DNA of 50,515 nt from Rossellomorea vietnamensis (lineage in GTDB: Bacteria > Bacillota > Bacilli > Bacillales > Bacillaceae_B): positions 1-50,515 of the forward strand of contig NZ_LIXZ01000023.1 of NCBI RefSeq assembly GCF_001305855.1, given 5' to 3'. A program made the translations under genes and the position numbers. The stretch's first letter is position 1. The number at the start of each line of letters is the position of its first letter. The notes beneath the pieces are model-generated. The model saw nothing but the letters and a program-made list of their open reading frames with translations. It did not search any database and was not told where the DNA came from. Shown here in pieces: positions 44,723 through 50,515 of the stretch.

Positions 44723-45280
44723 ATGATCAAGAAACGTGAATTACATGAGTGTCATGAACTTTATGACCTGATGGTGCACCCGGATGTCTTCCCTTTTGTG
44801 CGTCAAAAGGCGGATTCCTATGAGGAACTTCTTTTCCTGACGAAACAAACCATTGAAGCAGAAGAACGGGGAGAACTTATTTCCCGGACGATTTTGGACG
44901 AGTGGGGCAACCCTATCGGCACGATCAATTTATTTGATATCCAGGAAAATGCAGGATTCCTTGGAACATGGCTCGGTAAGCCGTTCCACGGCAAAGGTTA
45001 TAACCAGCCGGCGAAGGATGCATTCTTTTCCGAGTTATTTTTTGAACTGGGCATGGAAACCATCTTTATGAGAATCAGAAAGGTGAATACCCGTTCACAA
45101 AAGGCCGCAGAAAAACTGCCTTATGTTGTAAAGGCTAATGATTCAAGGAAATCTCTTTATGATCAATTAAATGCGCAAGAAGAAGTGTATGATCTGTATG
45201 AAATCCCGAAAGATCTGTACACACTCTATTTATATCAGCTTCAGCAATCCCCGGAAGAAGAGCAGGCCCTTGAAGCGTAA
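44723..45280 (+). CDS. GNAT family acetyltransferase with structured leader
   Basis: 185 residues of the RimJ/RimL-type GNAT branch (GTWLGKPFHGKGYNQPAKDAF as acetyl-CoA loop). A C-terminal segment of about 40 residues rich in Glu/Tyr/Gln follows the domain. The substrate is unknown. The ATG at 44723 has AAGGAGG seven bases upstream, hidden in a hairpin. The gene is monocistronic with a strong terminator. Confidence 0.85.
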   Translation: MIKKRELHECHELYDLMVHPDVFPFVRQKADSYEELLFLTKQTIEAEERGELISRTILDEWGNPIGTINLFDIQENAGFLGTWLGKPFHGKGYNQPAKDAFFSELFFELGMETIFMRIRKVNTRSQKAAEKLPYVVKANDSRKSLYDQLNAQEEVYDLYEIPKDLYTLYLYQLQQSPEEEQALEA

Positions 45281-45286
45281 ACAAAG

Positions 45287-45334
45287 AAAAAGGTTATCAC
45301 AAAGGTATTTACCTATTGTGATAACCTTTTTGTT
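45287..45334 (+). terminator. Rho-independent terminator
   Basis: A perfect 16-bp stem (45287-45302 with 45316-45331) is followed by TGTTT; the loop carries a small inner AGGT/ACCT hairpin. It also faces the convergent cytochrome-like gene. Confidence 0.85.
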
Positions 45335-45342
45335 TAATCACA

Positions 45343-45921
45343 TTAAAAGGAGGCATGGATCATGAAAAATATGGTAAAGGTGATGGCTAGTTTCAGATGC
45401 CATGTCCGGTCCTTCCTTTTGAAGCGCTTAAATCCCATGATTACTAGGAAGAAGAGCGTGATACTCGAGAATATCCCCGTTATATTTGTGAAGTCCCAAT
45501 GGAAATCTCTGATGATTGCCAGAATTGCGTGTAACACCACACCTGCCGTTGCCAATAGCGCTAAGGGAACGTGCCATTTCCTCAACAGCTTTCCTGCAAA
45601 TTGCACAAGAGGTTTTATTTCAATATCCTTCCACTTTATCCCTTTCAACCCTTTCCATTTCAATAACAAGAAAATCGGAAAGATACTGAGGACGACAAAA
45701 TAAATTATTCTTGCTATGGACCCGAATTGTTTGAGAAATTCCTTGTAAGATTCCTCATCCATCCCCATGAGCACTTCCTGGTTAGCCGTAATGAGGAGAA
45801 TTCCTGCCGCTGCTAAACAGCTGCTTAATGCCAAATAGAAGATGATATTTTTCCGTTCCTTTGGATTTGGGATGAATTTTGATAAAAATGTTGGGTGACC
45901 GACTTTCGATTTGGGTTCCAT
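45343..45921 (-). CDS. Four-helix membrane protein, possible diheme b-type cytochrome
   Basis: 192 residues with four to five membrane helices. Two helices carry His pairs 14 residues apart: His117/His131 and His175/His189. This H-x13-H spacing in two helices is the classic pattern that binds two stacked b-hemes, as in cytochrome b and ferric reductase-like proteins. The N-terminal half has two further helices (about 26-45 and 70-88). I do not recognise the family; it may be near DUF4405. Start ATG at 45921. It is alone on the minus strand. Confidence 0.7.
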   Translation of the reverse strand: MEPKSKVGHPTFLSKFIPNPKERKNIIFYLALSSCLAAAGILLITANQEVLMGMDEESYKEFLKQFGSIARIIYFVVLSIFPIFLLLKWKGLKGIKWKDIEIKPLVQFAGKLLRKWHVPLALLATAGVVLHAILAIIRDFHWDFTNITGIFSSITLFFLVIMGFKRFKRKDRTWHLKLAITFTIFFMIHASF

Positions 45922-46017
45922 TTAGTTTCTCCTATTATCATTAAGAATTATATGTTTACTATAACCCTCTAACATGAAAATTAAATGAAAATCCAATGAA
46001 ATAATCAAACTCCCACC

Positions 46018-46040
46018 AAAAATCCGCTAAAAGAAGCGGA
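46018..46040 (-). terminator. Terminator of the DUF2639 gene
   Basis: TCCGCT (46023-46028) pairs with AGCGGA (46035-46040); on the minus strand five T follow. Confidence 0.75.
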
Positions 46041-46107
46041 GCTTGAATGGTATTGATGCCTTATCCTCAATTCTTAGATCAGCATCTATACACTCAAGCT
46101 CCTATTC

Positions 46108-46257
46108 TTATTTCTGTTTAGCTATTTTCTCGAAATACAAATTTCGGACGACAAATGTTTTATAATTCTCCAATTTCCTTTTTTCTAAAGGGTGATGATT
46201 GATTCCCATCTTTTTAAGTTCTTGGAGATACCATCCTTTTGAGTATTGATACGCCAT
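46108..46257 (-). CDS. DUF2639 small protein (YflJ-like)
   Basis: 49 residues beginning MAYQYSKGWYLQELKKMGI and rich in Lys, Tyr and Arg, with the conserved HPLEKRKLENYKTFVVRNLY stretch of this Bacillus family. Function unknown. The ATG at 46257 is preceded by GGAGGGGAG; the frame continues upstream without a ribosome site, and the family starts here. Confidence 0.8.
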   Translation of the reverse strand: MAYQYSKGWYLQELKKMGINHHPLEKRKLENYKTFVVRNLYFEKIAKQK

Positions 46258-46317
46258 TCCACTTCTCCCCTCCAACCATTTGTATACTATATGCTTGAAG
46301 GGGAGTCCCATGACTCT

Positions 46318-47388
46318 TTAACGGGACATGGAGGAAAGTACCTCATACATGTCCTGGATGGTGTAGGCTTTTTCACCTTTTTCCATATTACGGACCATTG
46401 TGTCACGATTTCTCTTAAGCTCGTTGACACCCGCCAAGAAGCTCTTTTCGTTCAGCCCTTCTTCTTCCAGCTTTATCGCATAACCGTGTTTCACGAAGCT
46501 GTTGGCATTGAGGATTTGATCTCCTCGGCTTGCTTCCCTTGATAGGGGAATCAATAACATCGGTTTCTTTAAGGCCAGAAATTCAAAGATGGAATTCGAA
46601 CCGGCGCGGGAAATCACGAAATCCGTCATCGCAAGGTAATGAGGCAGTTCACCCTTGATGAATTCGTATTGGCGATACCCTTTTTGAACAAGGCTTTCAT
46701 CCACATTTCCTTTTCCGCAAATATGAATGATTTGAAAAGTGGAAAGCAGTTCCTCCAGATTCCCTCTTACCGCTTCGTTAATCTTTCTTGCTCCAAGACT
46801 TCCTCCCATGATCATCAAAACAGGCTTATCCTCATAATAACCCGTTAACCGCTTTCCTTCGCGGGCGTCACCCGTAAATAATTCTTCACGGATGATGGCT
46901 CCTGCGCATAATGATTTATCACTCGGAAGTGATTGGACCGTTTCCGGGAAAGTCGTAAATATTTTTGTTGCGAATGGGACGGCCAGTTTATTGGCGAGTC
47001 CCGGAGTGACATCGGACTCATGGATTGCCACAGGAACTTTGGCCAACTTAGCAGCCATCACGACGGGGACGGAAACAAATCCCCCTTTGGAAAAGATGAT
47101 GTCCGGTTTCGTCTTCCTGATGACGGATAGTGCGTCAACTACTCCCTTCATGACTCGAAACGGATCCGAAAAGTTTTTCCAGGAAAAATATCTTCTAAGC
47201 TTCCCGCTGGAAATGCTTTTGTACGGGATATGTGGAAATTGTTCCGTAATGATTTCCTTTTCGATTCCATCTTCCGAACCTATATACGTTATGTCCCACC
47301 CTTCTTTTTCAAAGTGTGGAATCAGTGCTGTATTAACCGTGACGTGGCCCGCTGATCCTCCGCCCGTAAATAAAATACGTTTCTTCAT
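46318..47388 (-). CDS. murG2: MurG-like N-acetylglucosaminyltransferase, probably a second copy
   Basis: 356 residues of the GT28 family. GGGSAGH at 9-15 binds the lipid diphosphate, and GGSLGARKIN and the RAGSNSIFEF stretch bind UDP-GlcNAc. MurG adds GlcNAc to lipid I to give lipid II at the inner membrane face. The gene stands outside a dcw cluster (no ftsW, murD or divIB next to it), so it is likely the second MurG known from several Bacillaceae rather than the essential copy. ATG at 47388. Confidence 0.87.
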   Translation of the reverse strand: MKKRILFTGGGSAGHVTVNTALIPHFEKEGWDITYIGSEDGIEKEIITEQFPHIPYKSISSGKLRRYFSWKNFSDPFRVMKGVVDALSVIRKTKPDIIFSKGGFVSVPVVMAAKLAKVPVAIHESDVTPGLANKLAVPFATKIFTTFPETVQSLPSDKSLCAGAIIREELFTGDAREGKRLTGYYEDKPVLMIMGGSLGARKINEAVRGNLEELLSTFQIIHICGKGNVDESLVQKGYRQYEFIKGELPHYLAMTDFVISRAGSNSIFEFLALKKPMLLIPLSREASRGDQILNANSFVKHGYAIKLEEEGLNEKSFLAGVNELKRNRDTMVRNMEKGEKAYTIQDMYEVLSSMSR

Positions 47389-47531
47389 ATGTATAAACTC
47401 CTAACTCAAATTCTAATTTCCTTCTCTCTAACCATTATACACTTTACCAAAAATACAGGCGGGATAGAACCACGAAAATTTGACAAAAAGAAAAATGAAC
47501 CTTATTCAAGAACTCTTGGGATTCATGAGGA

Positions 47532-47753
47532 TTACCTGGATGTATAGCCCCTATCCCTATTCAAGATATAATTGGCTACATTTCTTCCACTTATCGTCAC
47601 CATCGGGGATCCTCCCCCTGGGTGTGTCGTTCCACCTGTGTAGAAAAGGTGTTCAATGTCCCTGCTGACATTTGAAGGACGAAGAAACGCTTCAGGCATG
47701 CGGTGGGAGGCGAGTCCGTAGAGCGAGCCTTTATAAGCAGAGAATTTATGTTT
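47532..47753 (-). pseudogene. C-terminal remnant of a carotenoid desaturase (CrtI/CrtN type)
   Basis: The minus strand encodes about 73 residues matching the C-terminus of phytoene/diapophytoene desaturases: FSAYKGSLYG, then RPSNVSRDIEHLFYTGGTTH, PGGGSPMVTISGRNVANYI and a stop. An in-frame TAA directly precedes it and the N-terminal 400 or more residues are absent, so it is a fossil fragment. The remaining parts of 47389-47944 show nothing else except the MATE gene's ribosome site. Confidence 0.85.
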
Positions 47754-47944
47754 TTAAACATGATCCAAATCCAGTGCTGCCATTGTTTTGTCATTCTTTC
47801 CCTCCCATAAGGTCATCTCCCTACATGCATATTGAGTCCTCGTTTGATGAGCATATTTCACTCTCTATCCCCATGAAAATATGGTACAGTATGATAGTGA
47901 AATCACCATGCTGTATCTGAAGGCATTCAGGAGGAGTACGTCCA

Positions 47945-49303
47945 ATGAGAGAAACTCATACACTTAAAGGTAAGATCAAACAACTATCCATCATACTCAT
48001 TCCCATCCTTGTCACGCAGCTTGGGATGTTTGCCATGAACTTCTTCGACACGATCATGTCAGGGAAGTATTCTCCCATTGATCTTGCAGGTGTCGCCATC
48101 GGCTCTTCCCTTTGGGTACCGGTCTTTACAGGATTAAGCGGGATCCTTTTGGCCGTGACGCCCATCGTCGCCCAATTGAATGGACGCGGCAACAAGAAAG
48201 AAGTCCCCCATACTGTGCTTCAAGGTGTATATGCTGCCATCGCTTTATCCCTTATCATCATGGTGGCTGGAGGACTCGTTCTCAATCCGATATTAAACGG
48301 GATGAATATAGAACCGGAAGTCCGTATTGTGGCGAAGGAGTATCTCATTGCCCTCTCGTTCGGAATGATTCCCCTCTTTATCTATAATGTATTAAGATCA
48401 TTCATCGACGCACTGGGGATGACGAGGGTGACCATGTTCATCACTCTCATGTCCCTGCCGATCAATGTCGTGTTCAATTATCTTCTTATTTTCGGTAAGT
48501 TGGGGCTTCCGGCGCTTGGAGGAGTAGGTGCAGGTGTTGCGTCTGCCATCACCTATTGGCTGATTACACTCATCGCCTTCTGGGTCGTCCATACGAAAGG
48601 TCCTTTTAGTCAATATTATATCTTCCGGACCATCCATAAGCCTGACCTTGCTAAATGGAAAGAAATTTTTGTGATCGGTGTACCGATCGGTTTATCGATT
48701 TTCTTCGAAGTTAGCATATTTTCAGCCGTTACGTTGCTGATGAGTAAGTATGATACGGTGGTCATCGCGGCTCACCAGGCAGCAATCAATTTTGCATCAT
48801 TCCTCTACATGATCCCGCTGAGCATTTCCATGGCCTTGACCATCGTTATAGGCTTTGAGGTCGGGGCAAAGAGGCTTCGGGATGCCAAGGTTTACAGCTG
48901 GATGGGCGTCAGCTTTGGATTGCTGTTGGCTGTCATATATGGAGTCATATTGCTCGTCTTCCGTTCTGAAATCGCCTATCTTTACTCGGATGATGCGTAT
49001 GTATTAGAGTTAACGGCTCACTTCTTATTATATGCCGTATTCTTTCAGCTTTCAGACGCGATACAAGCCCCTGTCCAAGGTGCGCTCAGAGGATATAAGG
49101 ATGTGAATATCACCTTTATCATGGCGCTTGTATCGTATTGGGTGATCGGCCTTCCATTGGGATATTTCCTGGCCAACTACACCCATTTCGGGCCTTACGG
49201 CTACTGGCTTGGGCTTACATCAGGCTTAACGGCAGGCGCCATAACATTATCAGGCAGGCTTTTATTAATACAAAAGAAGTACAAAAAACAATATAGTCAT
49301 TAA
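47945..49303 (+). CDS. MATE family multidrug efflux transporter (NorM type)
   Basis: 452 residues with 12 membrane helices in two six-helix halves. The pattern (QLGMFAMNFFDTIMSGKYSPIDLAGVAIG, then in the second half ISMALTIVIGFEVGA) is that of NorM-type MATE exporters, which expel cationic drugs or metabolites in exchange for sodium or protons. ATG at 47945 follows AGGAGGAGT. A strong terminator comes after it. Confidence 0.92.
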   Translation: MRETHTLKGKIKQLSIILIPILVTQLGMFAMNFFDTIMSGKYSPIDLAGVAIGSSLWVPVFTGLSGILLAVTPIVAQLNGRGNKKEVPHTVLQGVYAAIALSLIIMVAGGLVLNPILNGMNIEPEVRIVAKEYLIALSFGMIPLFIYNVLRSFIDALGMTRVTMFITLMSLPINVVFNYLLIFGKLGLPALGGVGAGVASAITYWLITLIAFWVVHTKGPFSQYYIFRTIHKPDLAKWKEIFVIGVPIGLSIFFEVSIFSAVTLLMSKYDTVVIAAHQAAINFASFLYMIPLSISMALTIVIGFEVGAKRLRDAKVYSWMGVSFGLLLAVIYGVILLVFRSEIAYLYSDDAYVLELTAHFLLYAVFFQLSDAIQAPVQGALRGYKDVNITFIMALVSYWVIGLPLGYFLANYTHFGPYGYWLGLTSGLTAGAITLSGRLLLIQKKYKKQYSH

Positions 49304-49326
49304 AAGGGAATAAGAAAATCGTGACC

Positions 49327-49362
49327 AAAGAGCAACGGACTCTATCACTGCCGTTGCTCTTT
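49327..49362. terminator. Bidirectional terminator between MATE and SDR genes
   Basis: AAAGAGCAACGG (49327-49338) pairs with CCGTTGCTCTTT (49351-49362) around a 12-base loop. It reaches the stop codon of the convergent SDR gene. Confidence 0.85.
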
Positions 49363-50137
49363 ATTGATGAAATACCTTTCCAAGGACATCCTTACCACCC
49401 GTAACGGGAATGATGGAACCGGTAATGAAATCAGATTCTTCCTGACATAGGAATGAAATGATCCTCGCCAAATCTTCTCCCGTTCCAGGGCGGCCAATGG
49501 GGGTATGTGGATCATGTTGTTCTTTCGCATGACTGATGTCACTTTCCTTCCAATCCCCTACTATGTCACCCGGGCAGACCATATTTGCGGTTATGCCGTT
49601 CTGTGCTTCTTCAATTGAAATCGTTTTTGTAAAGGAAGCGAGACCTGCTTTAGCTGCAGCGAATGCAGAACGGTAAATCCAGCCCGGCGCTGATTCAACC
49701 CTATCATATCCAAAGGTGATGATTCTTCCCCATTGTTTTTCGCGCATCTTTGGAATCATTAATCTTGATAAGTAAAATACGCTATTTAAATTCCCATTCA
49801 CAATATAATTCCATTCCTCAGGGGAATAATCGGCAAATGACTTTCTCTCTTTCACATAGGGTCCGGCATTGTGAATCAGGATGTCGACACTCTCCACCTT
49901 ACTCCAGATTTGAGATGCCATCCGTTCACATTCTTCCGGTACGGAAATATCCCCCTTGATCGGGATGATGGAATTGGAGTGGGTTTGGGTTAGTTCAGAA
50001 ACCAATTTCTCAACCAAAGTATCATCGCTTCTATAGTTCAGGATGACCGTGTATCCTTGTTTAGAGAATTCCTCCACCGTCTTCCTTCCGATTCCCTTTG
50101 ATCCGCCTGTTATGAGGACAACTTTATCTTCTTTCAT
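49361..50137 (-). CDS. SDR family protein with altered catalytic site
   Basis: 258 residues, Rossmann fold with the NADP(H)-type motif GGSKGIG (11-17) and HNAG (89-92). The usual active-site YxxxK reads FAAAK (Phe159-Lys163), and the usual Ser before it appears as Gly143 (ITFGYD). A Tyr lies four residues earlier (Tyr155). The enzyme may use that residue, act differently or be a non-catalytic binder. It resembles FabG-like YtkK of Bacillus from memory. ATG at 50137 follows GGAG; an upstream GTG at 50146 is possible. Confidence 0.83.
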   Translation of the reverse strand: MKEDKVVLITGGSKGIGRKTVEEFSKQGYTVILNYRSDDTLVEKLVSELTQTHSNSIIPIKGDISVPEECERMASQIWSKVESVDILIHNAGPYVKERKSFADYSPEEWNYIVNGNLNSVFYLSRLMIPKMREKQWGRIITFGYDRVESAPGWIYRSAFAAAKAGLASFTKTISIEEAQNGITANMVCPGDIVGDWKESDISHAKEQHDPHTPIGRPGTGEDLARIISFLCQEESDFITGSIIPVTGGKDVLGKVFHQ

Positions 50138-50280
50138 CAAGCTCACTCCACGTACTCGTTATATCTCAATAGTATGAATGATTATCGGGAAATGCAAATC
50201 TAAGCTCTTACATAGTCGTTTAACATGGTATAAGAAAATCGCATAATCATTTCATTAAATAAAGGGAGAATAAAAAAAAC

Positions 50281-50303
50281 GGTTCAACGTCAATTGTTGG
50301 GGT
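50281..50303 (-). repeat. Terminal inverted repeat of the ISL3-family element (transposase 3' side)
   Basis: It begins GGTTC and ends TGTTGGGGT over 23 bases, matching the complementary end at 393-415. The outside flank is A-rich (50273-50279), as expected for an ISL3 target. Confidence 0.65.
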
Positions 50304-50324
50304 GAAGTGAGTTTTGCTTCACCC

Positions 50325-50515
50325 TTATCCAATATGCGTGCCCATTCTTTTATACTTATGTGTCAGTAAAATCTTTGCTCGAAAACGAAGAAAGCTTCTA
50401 AAGCCAAATGCGTTTCGTTTCATCACTTTCGTTAAGTTGTTTATGCCCTCTAAAAACCCGTTTGAATAGTTATATCGAAAGCTATTCAATATTTCATTTT
50501 GCCAATTCTTTAGTG
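50325..50515 (-). CDS. ISL3-family transposase, C-terminal part (cut by window edge)
   Basis: The last 63 residues of an ISL3 transposase, with the characteristic NGFLEGINNLTKVMKRNAFG and RSFLRFRAKIL segments; the acidic residue in FLEG is the last of the DDE triad. A stop follows at 50325. The 5' part is missing because the window ends. A small hairpin (GGGTGAAG with CTTCACCC) lies between the stop and the terminal repeat. Confidence 0.9.
   Translation of the reverse strand, partial: LKNWQNEILNSFRYNYSNGFLEGINNLTKVMKRNAFGFRSFLRFRAKILLTHKYKRMGTHIG

Noticed and set aside
47597..47794. A 65-codon minus-strand frame with a good ribosome site, beginning MTKQWQHW
   Set aside because: It runs out of frame over the desaturase remnant. 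The C-terminal two thirds are a shifted reading of the fossil gene, so it is unlikely to be a functional product.
1..50515. A circular 50-kb element with one IS across the junction
   Set aside because: The two transposase parts together give only about 160 of some 400 residues, and the genes are ordinary chromosomal ones. A contig break at repeated IS copies explains it better.
1..50515. CRISPR arrays, prophage or rRNA genes
   Set aside because: No spaced direct repeats, phage structural genes or ribosomal RNA sequence were seen in the window.

Overview
The window is chromosomal DNA of a low-to-moderate GC, Gram-positive, endospore-former-type bacterium of the Bacillaceae. Evidence includes strong GGAGG-type ribosome binding sites, many GTG/TTG starts, T-box and FMN riboswitch leaders, Ku/LigD repair genes, and YvbH-, YuxH-, YxlEFG- and DUF2639-type proteins. 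A marine or environmental Bacillus-like genus such as Rossellomorea would fit, but the genus cannot be proven from this sequence. Both ends lie inside partial copies of an ISL3-family insertion sequence in the same orientation. This suggests the window is a whole assembly contig broken at repeated IS copies.

Layout. 1-415: 5' part of an ISL3 transposase and its terminal repeat. 420-7400: small housekeeping and unknown genes (cold shock protein, DinB-like, DUF2164, lipoprotein, Nudix CoA pyrophosphatase, YvbH-like, CDF transporter, DUF3900, double-GNAT). 7420-9870: a phosphoesterase and a short second-type methionyl-tRNA synthetase behind a Met T-box. 10000-10840: a methyltransferase and a 51-residue lipoprotein. 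10982-18060: complete trpEGDCFBA operon on the minus strand, preceded by two tandem Trp T-boxes. 18095-22550: GNAT, CrtI-like desaturase, panF with yhdT, a hairpin and a small ORF. 22623-27714: unknown membrane protein, PAP2 phosphatase, and divergent ku and ligD. 27775-32082: dapF, unknown ORF, EAL/HDOD protein, NCS2 purine permease. 32130-35960: ribDE(BA)H under an FMN riboswitch. 36151-41641: unknown membrane protein, patatin, a yxlEFG-like ABC module, WYL regulator and DUF4870. 41856-44445: uppP, dedA and an amidohydrolase. 44446-45334: a GNAT gene behind an unexplained structured leader containing a tRNA-like T-arm. 45343-50137: b-type cytochrome-like protein, DUF2639, a second murG, a carotenoid-desaturase remnant, MATE pump and an SDR lacking its catalytic Tyr. 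50281-50515: 3' part of an ISL3 transposase.

How genes work together. Amino-acid supply is sensed directly by tRNA: uncharged tRNA-Trp at trp (two elements in series) and uncharged tRNA-Met at metG. Flavin synthesis is sensed by FMN. The uppP-dedA pair probably handles undecaprenyl phosphate recycling, and murG2 and dapF also belong to wall synthesis. Ku and LigD form the two-component end-joining system.

The best candidate for something undescribed is the leader at about 44580-44722. It has a tRNA-type T-loop hairpin, a long competing hairpin and a hairpin that hides the ribosome binding site of the GNAT gene. Other points worth a look are the cytochrome-b-like protein with two H-x13-H helices, the SDR with FxxxK, the loopless terminator at csp and the perfect 25-bp hairpin at 2346-2406.
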